From Candidatus Zixiibacteriota bacterium (GTDB lineage Bacteria; Zixibacteria; MSB-5A5; WJJR01), in contig JBFMGX010000015.1 of the NCBI GenBank assembly GCA_040752595.1, positions 62,001-126,000 on the forward strand: DNA of 64,000 nt, in the 5' to 3' direction. Positions 16,827-24,533 of the stretch are shown piece by piece (the first letter of the stretch is position 1; each line of letters opens with the position of its first letter). The notes under the pieces were generated by a model. That model was not told the origin of the DNA and ran no database searches. It saw nothing but the letters and a program-made list of their open reading frames with translations. The translations under genes and the position numbers were made by a program.

Positions 16827-17138
16827 TCACCAAATCCCCAACTTGTCCTTGATTTCATCGGAGGTCATGGTGCGCGGGTCCCAGGGCGGGTCCCAGACCA
16901 CGCGGACGTCGGCGGTGTCGACGCCGGGAAGGGCGCTGACCGCATCACGGACCTCATGGACCAACTGCGGTCCATAGGGACAGCCGGGACTGGTGAGCGT
17001 CATCCGCACCTCGATATTCCGGCCCTCGTTTTCCACGTCGACGCCATAGATCAGCCCCAATTCGACGACGCTGAGACGCAGCTCGGGATCCTGCACCTCC
17101 TTGAGCGCCCCCATGACGATGTCCTGATTGACCAGCAT
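16827..17138 (-). CDS. sufT: SufT / MIP18-family Fe-S assembly factor
   Basis: This 103-aa protein is a single MIP18 (DUF59) domain: MLVNQDIVMGALKEVQDPEL, SVVELGLIYGVDVENEG, then MTLTSPGCPYGPQLVHEV with the family cysteine. The end, VVWDPPWDPRTMTSDEIKDK, is the classical SufT/PaaD terminus. SufT supports maturation of Fe-S proteins under high demand. It is the last gene of the suf operon, 3 bases after sufU. Confidence 0.92.
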   Translation of the reverse strand: MLVNQDIVMGALKEVQDPELRLSVVELGLIYGVDVENEGRNIEVRMTLTSPGCPYGPQLVHEVRDAVSALPGVDTADVRVVWDPPWDPRTMTSDEIKDKLGIW

Positions 17139-17141
17139 GCA

Positions 17142-17645
17142 CTAATTCCCCGGTTGCTCCAAGTTGGTAATCCCCGTGGTGGAGTTCGTGCCGGACTCTG
17201 CCGCCCTGAGGGCGTCGATCAGAGTCATCCAAGCCAGGAGCGCGCACTTGACCCGGACCGGAAAGTTCTTCACCCCTTCGAGCGCGTCGAGATCGCCGAT
17301 GTCGAGATCGGACGGAGGCGGCTGGCCGTGCATCATCTGACGGAACGCCTCCGCCAGGCGTTGCGCCTCCTGGATCGACATGCCGGGGAGCATCTCGGCC
17401 AGCATCGAGGCGGAGGCGACCGAGATGGCGCACCCTTTGCAGTGCACCGCCACATCCTCGATGGCGTTGCCGGCGAGCTTCACCGACATCGTGAGGCGAT
17501 CGCCGCAGACGGGGTTGTGTCCCTCGCGAACCAGATCGATGCGGTCAAGCACCTTGTGGCCGCGCGGCGCCCGGAAGTGATCGAGCACGGTGTCGCGATA
17601 GAGCGCGTCGAGTTCGACGTCGTGTGTATGCTCGGGTGTGTTCAT
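17142..17645 (-). CDS. sufU: SufU-type iron-sulfur scaffold / sulfur transfer protein
   Basis: This 167-aa protein has the SufU metal-ligand arrangement: HNPVCGDRLTM (Cys and Asp), AVHCKGCAISVASASMLAEM, and FPVRVKCALLAWMTLIDAL for the final Cys. The insertion between the second and third cysteine, typical of SufU relative to IscU, is present (MHGQPPPSDLDIGDL). SufU takes sulfur from SufS through a zinc site. The N-terminus (MNTPEHTHDVELDALYRDTV) is slightly extended. It lies between sufS, after a repeat-filled gap, and sufT. Confidence 0.93.
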   Translation of the reverse strand: MNTPEHTHDVELDALYRDTVLDHFRAPRGHKVLDRIDLVREGHNPVCGDRLTMSVKLAGNAIEDVAVHCKGCAISVASASMLAEMLPGMSIQEAQRLAEAFRQMMHGQPPPSDLDIGDLDALEGVKNFPVRVKCALLAWMTLIDALRAAESGTNSTTGITNLEQPGN

Positions 17646-17663
17646 AACAGTGGGTCCTGTAGA

Positions 17664-17812
17664 CTACTCCCCCACCCCAGCCCTCCCCGTCCACGGGGAG
17701 GGAGCACGTGTCAGCCATCGGAAGATGATAAAGACCAGCCCTGCCCGTCCAGGGGGAGGGAGCAAGTCCTCCCCCCGTCGACGGGGGGAGTTAGAGGGGG
17801 GGCAAGCCACGT
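17664..17812. repeat. family 3b dispersed repeat between sufS and sufU
   Basis: The unit includes CCCCGTCCACGGGGAGGG and the palindrome CCCCCCGTCGACGGGGGG, then AGTTAGAGGGGGGG. The last part matches 2017-2052 with one difference seen. It splits an otherwise tightly packed operon. Confidence 0.7.
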
Positions 17813-17818
17813 CGAGTA

Positions 17819-19096
17819 TCATAATCGCCTTCCGAAGAACTTCTCGGCCACGACCAGCCCGGTGATGAACTGGTCGACGTCCTGCCGATCATTGTACACG
17901 TAGAAACTGGCACGGGCCGTGGCACTCCGACCGAGGCGTTCCAAGAGCGGCTGGGCGCAATGATGCCCGGCGCGGATGGCGATGCCGCGACGGTCGAGGA
18001 CCGTGGCCAGATCGTGCGGGTGAATCTGGCGGTCATTGAAGGCGATGACGCCGGCGCGTCGCGCAGGATCGGCCGGCCCATAGACTTCGATGGTCTCCAA
18101 CTCACGCAGCCGCTCTAACGCATAGCGGGTCAGGGAAATCTCGTGACGCCGGACGGCGTCCATCCCCAACGCCGCCAGATAGTCGACGGCGGCACCCAGA
18201 CCGATCACACCGGCGACATCGGGGGTCCCGGCCTCGAACTTCCACGGAAGATCATTCCACGTGGCGCCGTTGAAGGTGACGGTACGGATCATGTCGCCGC
18301 CGCCGAGATGTGGCTCCATTGCGTCCAGGAGCTCGCGACGGCCATAGAGCACGCCGACACCGGTCGGCCCGAGCATCTTGTGGGCGGAGAAGGCGAGGAA
18401 ATCGGCGCCGAGAGCGGTGACATCGACGGTCGTATGGGGAACGCCTTGGGCGCCATCGACAACCATGATCGCCCCGCCACGGTGGGCCCGTGCGGCGATC
18501 TCCGCGATCGGATTGATCACGCCCAGGACGTTGGAAACATGGGTCACCGACACGATGCGTGTCCGCTCGGTGAAACGCTCCTCCCAGCGATCGAGAAGGA
18601 GGGTGCCGTCGTCGCCGATCGGGAGATAACGGATGACCGCGCCGGTCCTCTTGGCGACCAAGAACCAGGGGACGAGATTGCTGTGATGCTCCATCTCCGT
18701 CAGGAGAATCTCATCACCCGGCTTCAGATGGGCGGCGCCCCAGGCAGAGGCGATCAGGTTGAGCGATTCGGTGGTGTTGCGGGTGAAGACGATCTCCTCG
18801 GGCGAGCCGGCGCCGATGAACGAGGCGACCCTGGCCCGGGCGCCTTCATATAGATCAGTGGCCTGCGCCGAGAGAGCATAGATGCCGCGATGGACATTGG
18901 CATTGGTGCGGCGATAGTGCTCGCTGATCGCGTTGATCACGCACTCCGGCTTCTGCGTGGTCGCGGCGCTGTCCAGGTAGATCAACGGGCTGCCGTGGAT
19001 GGTCCGCTTGAGAATCGGGAAGTCGGCGCGCACGCGGACAACATCGATGTCGGCGGCAGCGGATTCCACGGGAGCTGCGACAACGGTCGGGTTCAT
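17819..19096 (-). CDS. sufS: cysteine desulfurase SufS
   Basis: This 425-aa PLP enzyme takes sulfur from cysteine for Fe-S cluster assembly. It shows the class-II desulfurase pattern: YLDSAATTQKPECVINAISE, TRNTTESLNLIAS, EMEHHSNLVPW, the PLP aspartate and histidine region VDGAQGVPH, the Schiff-base lysine in FSAHKMLGPTGVGVLYG, and the catalytic cysteine in RAGHHCAQPLLERLG. The N-terminus has about 20 extra residues. Its ATG overlaps the stop of the Rieske gene by 4 bases, indicating translational coupling. Confidence 0.96.
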   Translation of the reverse strand: MNPTVVAAPVESAAADIDVVRVRADFPILKRTIHGSPLIYLDSAATTQKPECVINAISEHYRRTNANVHRGIYALSAQATDLYEGARARVASFIGAGSPEEIVFTRNTTESLNLIASAWGAAHLKPGDEILLTEMEHHSNLVPWFLVAKRTGAVIRYLPIGDDGTLLLDRWEERFTERTRIVSVTHVSNVLGVINPIAEIAARAHRGGAIMVVDGAQGVPHTTVDVTALGADFLAFSAHKMLGPTGVGVLYGRRELLDAMEPHLGGGDMIRTVTFNGATWNDLPWKFEAGTPDVAGVIGLGAAVDYLAALGMDAVRRHEISLTRYALERLRELETIEVYGPADPARRAGVIAFNDRQIHPHDLATVLDRRGIAIRAGHHCAQPLLERLGRSATARASFYVYNDRQDVDQFITGLVVAEKFFGRRL

Positions 19097-19416
19097 ACGG
19101 CACCATCGCCCAGATCGACGGCGATCTCGCCGTTTTCGATCCGGGTGGGATAGGTACGAATGGGAAAGACCGCGGGCATTTGCACGACCGCGCCGGTGCG
19201 GACATCAAAGCGGGCGCCATGGCGTGGGCATTCGATGGCGTGATTGTCCAAGCGACCTTCGCCGAGCGGCCCGCCATCATGGGTGCAGGTGTCATCGACG
19301 GCATAGATCGTGCCATCGACATGGCACAGCGCCAGTCGTCGGCCTCGAACCGTGAAAACACGCGCCGAATCGGATGGGATGTCGGTTATTCGGGCGACGC
19401 GGACGAAGTCAGCCAT
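19093..19416 (-). CDS. Rieske-type [2Fe-2S] ferredoxin
   Basis: This protein of about 107 aa starts MADFVRVARITDIPSDSARV, using a GGAGGGGAGA box within the end of sufD; a GTG three bases earlier is possible. Both cluster-binding pairs are present: CTHDGGPLGEG and CPRHGARFDV (Cys-x-His and Cys-x2-His pattern). It is a small soluble Rieske protein of the NirD/BphF-like type. Its location between sufD and sufS suggests that it supplies electrons to, or is matured with, the SUF machinery. Confidence 0.92.
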   Translation of the reverse strand: MADFVRVARITDIPSDSARVFTVRGRRLALCHVDGTIYAVDDTCTHDGGPLGEGRLDNHAIECPRHGARFDVRTGAVVQMPAVFPIRTYPTRIENGEIAVDLGDGAV

Positions 19417-19418
19417 CA

Positions 19419-20774
19419 CTATCTCCCCTCCAGACGACGGACGATAACGTCGCGCAGCCGATCCTGCGCGGTCGACGGCAGATGGTCGATGATCGGTCCG
19501 ACAAATCCGGCGACGATCAATCGCACCGCTTCGGTGCTGTCGAGACCGCGCGATTCGAGATAGAAGATCTCCTGCGGATCGATCTTGCCGACAGTGGCGC
19601 CGTGGGTGCAGCGGACCTCGTTGTTGAGGATTTCCAGCTCCGGGATCGTCTCCGCCTTCGCCTGCGGTGACAGGATCAAGTTGCGGTTCTCCTGGTAGGC
19701 CTCGCAGTAGGCGGCCTTGTCCTCGATGCGGATCAGGCCGGTGTAGACCGATTCGGCGCGTTCGCGCAGGGCGACCTTGAAGTGCAGATCGCTGCGGGTC
19801 TTCCCGGCCAGATGATGGTGCACGGTGTGATGATCATAGTGTTGGCTGCCATCGGCGATCGCCAGCCCGAAGATGTTGCTCTCGGCGCCGGGACCGGCCA
19901 GCAGAGCGCCGCAATCGACTTTGGAGACGCTCGCGCCGATCGCGGTCAACACGGTCTCCAACTGGGCATCGGCGTCGAGACGGGCACGTTGGGTCAGGTG
20001 GGACACGGTCTGTTGGTTCCAATTCTGAATCGGGGCATACTTGAGACGGGCCGCCGGTCCGACGGCCAGTTCGACCAGCATGTTGGTGAAAACAGATTCA
20101 CCGGAACCGTTCGTGCCTTCGCCGTACTCGTCGATCAAGATCAGGGATGCCTGTTCCTCGACAATCACCAGGAGCCGTCCCGCCCGCGCCGACCCACCGA
20201 CCGGCTGTGCCGTGACAATGTGCATCGGTCGGTCGATCTCGACCCCGCGCGGGACATAGATCAACAGCCCTCCGGTCCACAAGGCATTGGCGAAGGCCTC
20301 GAGCCGGCCGAAATCCGGCCCGACCAGTGATCCGAGGTGTTCCTGCACCAAGTCGGGGTGTTCGATGGCGGCGGCATGGAGGTCTTGGACCAGGACACCG
20401 CGATCGACCAGCGATTGATCGAGGGCGATCTTCCAAACCAGGCCATCGCGGACATAGACCGCGGCGGCCAGCGCTTCGCTGCGCAGTCCTGCGGCCAAGA
20501 CATCCGGGAATTCACGGGGTGTTCCCGATGCGGGCGGCACCGGGATCGGACTGGCATCACCGACAGCGAATACGGCCGGGTCGGTGTAGCGCCACAGATG
20601 CGTCACCCGATCGGGGAGCGGCGTCTGTCCGTAGACCGCCAGCGACTGACGTCGATGCGCCAGCAGCCAATCGGGCTCGCGATAGAGAGCCGCAACCGCG
20701 GCGAGATGCGGCGGCAAGGACATCGGCGCCGGACCGGTGCTCGCTTTCGATGGCATGGCGGCGGCGGGAGGCAT
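19419..20774 (-). CDS. sufD: FeS cluster assembly protein SufD
   Basis: This 451-aa member of the SufBD family starts at the ATG that overlaps the sufB stop by one base (TGATG); a TTG one codon earlier is also possible. The variable N-terminus (LPPHLAAVAALYREPDWLLA) precedes the beta-helix core, which is recognisable by YVPRGVEIDRPMHIVT, DGSQHYDHHTVHHHLAGKTR, the RAESVYTGLIRIEDKAAYCE segment and the C-terminal IPELEILNNEVRCTHGATVG followed by KIDPQEIFYLESRGL. SufD pairs with SufB and SufC in the scaffold complex SufBC2D. The His-rich core motif includes the conserved histidine used in cluster building. Confidence 0.94.
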   Translation of the reverse strand: MPPAAAMPSKASTGPAPMSLPPHLAAVAALYREPDWLLAHRRQSLAVYGQTPLPDRVTHLWRYTDPAVFAVGDASPIPVPPASGTPREFPDVLAAGLRSEALAAAVYVRDGLVWKIALDQSLVDRGVLVQDLHAAAIEHPDLVQEHLGSLVGPDFGRLEAFANALWTGGLLIYVPRGVEIDRPMHIVTAQPVGGSARAGRLLVIVEEQASLILIDEYGEGTNGSGESVFTNMLVELAVGPAARLKYAPIQNWNQQTVSHLTQRARLDADAQLETVLTAIGASVSKVDCGALLAGPGAESNIFGLAIADGSQHYDHHTVHHHLAGKTRSDLHFKVALRERAESVYTGLIRIEDKAAYCEAYQENRNLILSPQAKAETIPELEILNNEVRCTHGATVGKIDPQEIFYLESRGLDSTEAVRLIVAGFVGPIIDHLPSTAQDRLRDVIVRRLEGR

Positions 20775-22222
20775 CAACCGACCGATCCTTCCATTTCGAG
20801 TTCGATGAGACGGTTCATTTCGACGGCGTACTCCATCGGCAGTTCCTTGACGAACGGCTCGAAGAAGCCATTGACGATCAGCATGCGCGCCTCATCATCG
20901 GAGAGGCCGCGGCTCTGCAGATAGAAGACCTGTTCCTCGGCGATCTTGGAGACACGCGCCTCATGCTCGACGCGGACATCCTCGGCGGCGATCTCCATCG
21001 TCGGATAGGTGTCGGAGCGGGAATTCTCATCGAGCAGGAGCGCATCGCACTCGACCGAAACCTTGCAGTTGACGGCATTGGGATAGGCCTTCACCATGCC
21101 GCGGTACGAGGCGCGTCCGCCCCCCTTGGAGATCGACTTCGAGGTGATCCGCGAGGTGGTGTTGGGGGCGGCGTGGATCACCTTGGCGCCCGCGTCCTGA
21201 TGCTGCCCATCGCCGGCGAAGGCGACCGAGAGAATCTCGGCCTTGGCGCGTTCACCGACGAGGTAGACACAGGGGAACTTCATCGTCAACTTGGAGCCGA
21301 GATTGGCATCGACCCATTCGACCGTGGCATCCGTGTGCGCCATGGCGCGCTTGGTAACCAGATTGAAGACGTTGTTCGACCAGTTCTGGATCGTCGTGTA
21401 ACGGATGTAGGCCCCCTCATGAGCGATCAACTCCACGACGGCCGAATGCAGCGAGTCGGAGGAGTAGGTCGGCGCGGTGCACCCCTCGATGTAGTGCACG
21501 CGCGAGCCCCGATCGGCGATGATCAAGGTGCGCTCAAACTGCCCCATGTTGCGGGCATTGATGCGGAAGTAGGCCTGCAAGGGGATCTTCACGTCGGCGC
21601 CGGGGGGAACATAGATGAACGAGCCGCCCGACCAGACCGACGAGTTGAGGGCGGCGAATTTGTTGTCGGCCGCTGGAATCACGGTGGCGAAGTAGCGGCG
21701 CACGAGCTCTTCATGCTCGCGCAGGCCGGAGTCCATGTCGAGGAAGATGATCCCCTGTTTGGTCAGATCCTCGCGCAATGAGTGGTAGACCACTTCCGAC
21801 TCGTACTGTGCAGAGACGCCGCCCAGAAAGCGCTGCTCCGCCTCCGGGATTCCCAGCCGGTCGAAGGTACGCTTGATCTTGTCGGGGACATCGTCCCACG
21901 ACTTCTCCGATCCCCCCTCCGTCGATTTGAGGAAGTAATGGATATCAGCGAAATCGATGGAATTGAGCAGGTCGGTGTCGCCCCAGGTTGGCATCGGCTT
22001 GGCCAGGAAGGTATCGAGGGCGGCATGGCGGAACTGCCGCATCCAGTCGGGTTCCTTCTTCATTTGCGAGATCATCTCCACGATTTCATGGTTGATCCCC
22101 TTGGGGGCCTTGAGAAAATACTCCTCGGGGTCGGCGAAGCCATAGCGGGACTGATAGTCCTCGCGGATGTTCAGTTGCGGCTTGGTCGATGTGCCGTTGT
22201 TGGTCTGAGTTGGGTCGCTCAT
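20774..22222 (-). CDS. sufB: FeS cluster assembly protein SufB
   Basis: This 482-aa protein starts after a GAAGGAAAACAG box. It has the SufB signatures: [20 protein letters not shown], an [20 protein letters not shown] beta-helix turn, [20 protein letters not shown] with the conserved cysteine, [20 protein letters not shown] followed by [11 protein letters not shown], and the C-terminal [20 protein letters not shown] and [19 protein letters not shown]. SufB is the scaffold on which clusters are assembled from SufS/SufU sulfur. It is separated from the upstream sufC by about 255 bases filled with dispersed repeats. Confidence 0.97.
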   Translation of the reverse strand: MSDPTQTNNGTSTKPQLNIREDYQSRYGFADPEEYFLKAPKGINHEIVEMISQMKKEPDWMRQFRHAALDTFLAKPMPTWGDTDLLNSIDFADIHYFLKSTEGGSEKSWDDVPDKIKRTFDRLGIPEAEQRFLGGVSAQYESEVVYHSLREDLTKQGIIFLDMDSGLREHEELVRRYFATVIPAADNKFAALNSSVWSGGSFIYVPPGADVKIPLQAYFRINARNMGQFERTLIIADRGSRVHYIEGCTAPTYSSDSLHSAVVELIAHEGAYIRYTTIQNWSNNVFNLVTKRAMAHTDATVEWVDANLGSKLTMKFPCVYLVGERAKAEILSVAFAGDGQHQDAGAKVIHAAPNTTSRITSKSISKGGGRASYRGMVKAYPNAVNCKVSVECDALLLDENSRSDTYPTMEIAAEDVRVEHEARVSKIAEEQVFYLQSRGLSDDEARMLIVNGFFEPFVKELPMEYAVEMNRLIELEMEGSVG

Positions 22223-22242
22223 CTGTTTTCCTTCTTCGTTCC

Positions 22243-22434
22243 ACCCGCAAGGGGCTGAAGCCCCTTGTCCTCATGGTTGGAGTTCAGCGCACAGCCACGA
22301 GAGGACTCCCAATGTCATCCCGAGTGGAGCACGGCCCGAAGGGCCGGGTGAAGCGAGGGATCTGCTTTTCCACTTGGAGACCTTTCAAGAGAAACAGCAG
22401 ATCCCTCGTCCGCCGCGGCGGACTCGGGATGACA
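22243..22434. repeat. family 2 hairpin plus full REP-like family 1 element
   Basis: GCAAGGGGCTGAAGCCCCTTG (about 22247-22268) is followed by an inverted-arm element from TGTCATCCCGAG at 22313 to CTCGGGATGACA ending at 22434, with AACAGCAGATCCCTCGTC in its right arm. It sits inside the suf operon between sufC and sufB. Confidence 0.75.
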
Positions 22435-22477
22435 TAAGTCGTGTGTATGTGTCTTGGCCACGTCCATCGACAGTCTC

Positions 22478-23251
22478 TCACGCCACCGCCGCGGTCTGCT
22501 TGACTTCGTTCTCGATCCATTCGTACCCCTTCGCTTCGAGCGTGGTCGCCAGCTCGGGGCCGCCGGAACGCACGATGCGGCCATCCATGAAGACATGGAC
22601 GACGTGGGGTTTGACGTAGTTCAGGATGCGCTGGTAGTGGGTGACCAACAGGACCCCCACGTGATCGCCGACGACGCGGTTGATGCCGCGTGAGACGATC
22701 TGCAACGCGTCGATGTCCAGCCCGGAGTCGGTCTCATCCAGAAGCGCGATCTTCGGCTTGAGCATTGCCATCTGCAGAATCTCCAGACGCTTCTTCTCGC
22801 CGCCGGAGAAACCGTCATTGACATAGCGGGTGGCGAAGGCGGGGTCGATCTCGAGACGTTCGAACTCCGCCAACAGCGCCTTGCGGAATCCCTTCATCGC
22901 CGCCTCATTCGACGTGCGGGCCTTCACCGCGGCGCGCAGGAAGTTGGCGACGGTGACGCCGGGGACCGCCACCGGATATTGGAAAGCGAGGAACATCCCC
23001 TTGCGGGATTTCTCATGGGGCTCAAGCTCGGTGACATCCTCGCCGCCGATCTGGATGCGTCCGGCGGTCAGCGTGTAGGCGGGATGGCCCATCAGGGCAT
23101 TGGCGAAGGTGCTCTTGCCGGAGCCATTGGGACCCATCAGGGCATGGATCTCGCCGGGCTTGATGGTCAGGGACACGCCCTTGACCACTTCCTTGTCGCC
23201 GATGGCGACATGGATGTTCTCGCAGGCGAACGGGGGATGATTCGTCGACAT
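22478..23251 (-). CDS. sufC: FeS cluster assembly ATPase SufC
   Basis: This 257-aa ABC-type ATPase powers the SufBC2D scaffold. Walker A is ALMGPNGSGKSTFANALMG, the Q-loop region is GMFLAFQYPVAVPGV, the signature is FSGGEKKRLEILQMAM, and Walker B is PKIALLDETDSGLDIDALQI, the SufC-typical variant. The C-terminus has the SufC-like YQRILNYVKPHVVHVFMDGR. It is the first structural gene after the Rrf2-type regulator. Confidence 0.97.
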   Translation of the reverse strand: MSTNHPPFACENIHVAIGDKEVVKGVSLTIKPGEIHALMGPNGSGKSTFANALMGHPAYTLTAGRIQIGGEDVTELEPHEKSRKGMFLAFQYPVAVPGVTVANFLRAAVKARTSNEAAMKGFRKALLAEFERLEIDPAFATRYVNDGFSGGEKKRLEILQMAMLKPKIALLDETDSGLDIDALQIVSRGINRVVGDHVGVLLVTHYQRILNYVKPHVVHVFMDGRIVRSGGPELATTLEAKGYEWIENEVKQTAAVA

Positions 23252-23306
23252 AGTGCGTGTGCGCTCCTTGGTTGATGCTCACAACGGCTTGGGAATACGC
23301 TCTCGA

Positions 23307-23828
23307 CTATACGGGTGCAACCGGAACAATCTCGTCGTCGGTCGTCGTTTCACGATGCAGCAGTTGCTCCGTCGTTGCCTCCAAATGGGACCGGAGGTTG
23401 AAAGTCACCGCGCCATCGCTGCCCAGAAGATCGGACAGGCGAATCCGGTGCAGCATGCCTGACACGAGTCCGTCCAAAATGCCCCACAGCGAACGGACCG
23501 AGCAGGCGCCGGAGTTCACGCAGATCACCAAGTCGCCGGTGTGACGATGGCAGAACGCCTCATCATAGATGCGGCTGCCGAGCGATTCGAAGATCCGGCC
23601 TAGGGTAATCTCGGTCGGATTCCCGTTCAAGGCATATCCACCAGATCGCCCCCGGACGCTCTTGATCAAATCGGCCTCGCGCAGGATCATCAGGAGCTTA
23701 CGGGCATTCGCGACCGTCAGCCCCTCCTGCTCTGCAATCTCATTGATTGTCAACGAGTTGCCGTTCTGGCACCGCCCCAGACGGAGGAGGCAACGGAGTC
23801 CATATTCTTCAAGGGCGCTGATCTTCAC
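23307..23828 (-). CDS. Rrf2-family transcriptional regulator of the suf operon
   Basis: This 173-aa protein begins MKISALEEYGLRCLLRLGRC after an AAAGGTGAAG box. The winged-helix motif is clear (TINEIAEQEGLTVANARKLL, VRGRSGGYALNGNPTEITLG). Three cysteines in FCHRHTGDLVICVNSGAC (spacing C-x9-C-x5-C) resemble the cluster-binding loop of IscR and SufR-like Rrf2 sensors, so it probably senses Fe-S status and controls this operon and itself. Its position at the head of the operon supports that. The C-terminal part (RSHLEATTEQLLHRETTTDD) is longer than the minimal family core. Confidence 0.9.
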   Translation of the reverse strand: MKISALEEYGLRCLLRLGRCQNGNSLTINEIAEQEGLTVANARKLLMILREADLIKSVRGRSGGYALNGNPTEITLGRIFESLGSRIYDEAFCHRHTGDLVICVNSGACSVRSLWGILDGLVSGMLHRIRLSDLLGSDGAVTFNLRSHLEATTEQLLHRETTTDDEIVPVAPV

Positions 23829-23868
23829 CTTTTCATTCCCGCAACCCTTCCGAGCCGAATACGCAAAT

Positions 23869-23950
23869 AGTATACGAAAATGTAAATTTTTCTCATAAAA
23901 CGCAGATTGGTATTGACATTCGCGTGCAATTCATTCTCGTATAATACGAT
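23869..23950 (-). promoter_or_regulatory. candidate promoter/operator region of the suf operon
   Basis: On the minus strand TATACT (23874-23869) lies about 40 bases before the regulator's ATG and could be a -10 box; no strong -35 was found. The palindrome CGTATAATACG at 23939-23949 lies further upstream in an AT-rich stretch that contrasts with the GC-rich surroundings. These are the natural places for the Rrf2 protein to bind, but the boundaries are a guess. Confidence 0.35.
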
Positions 23951-24533
23951 AGGACGACGCTGGGACGGACTCAATGGCAATGCTCACGGGTTCAGGAGCA
24001 GTTGAGCGCCGTCAGACGAACATCCCTACTTCGGCGCAACTCGAACTTCATGGTTGCTTGGGCGTATAAGCAGTTGGTGCTGATATTGCTGGAGGAAATC
24101 GCCACAGGTATCTCGTCCAATGGTACTACTGCGACGAGATGAGTCCTGACACAAGCCACGCAAGACTGGCCCCAGAGGGTCTCTCGGTCCTCGCAAGTAC
24201 ATACTAGCACATCCTTTGTGGTTGCTGCTTTTGGCATTCCCAAGCCGTGGGTGCGTGGCGCGCCCTTTTCACGGTTCTCGTCTTCCGTGGGTTCTTGTTA
24301 ACCCATTGACAGATTTCGAGTAAGTGGTATATTGCTAGGTGTGATCCGGTCGCGGTCAGGCGATCTCGTGACAGGCGCTTGATCGGACGCGGCACTCGTG
24401 TACTCACGGTCTTGTGTGACTCTTGATCCCGACCGCGGTTGAGTCCTCACTTTCAGCGTGTCGGCAAGTTGAGCCCGAAGGATCCCAAGCCCGTTTCGGT
24501 CGATCGGACGACGGGCACGAAACGGAGGTCGGC
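23951..24533. other. long intergenic region, lower GC, no gene seen
   Basis: About 580 bases separate the suf regulator (minus) from the first subtilase (plus). The composition is noticeably less GC-rich than the genes. A short minus-strand open frame (23992-24243) encodes nothing recognisable and lacks a ribosome binding site. The string AACCCATTGA near 24300 also occurs near 10398. No tRNA or riboswitch fold was recognised. Confidence 0.4.

Noticed and set aside
20327-21781. 484-codon open frame antisense to sufD/sufB
   Set aside because: Shadow of the conserved suf genes; no own ribosome binding site or motifs.
23913-23945. TTGACA and TATAAT as a plus-strand promoter
   Set aside because: The boxes are 21 bases apart, too far for a standard promoter; the TATAAT overlaps a palindrome that is more likely an operator.
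23992-24243. 83-codon minus-strand open frame in the suf-subtilase gap
   Set aside because: No ribosome binding site and no recognisable family; left as intergenic.
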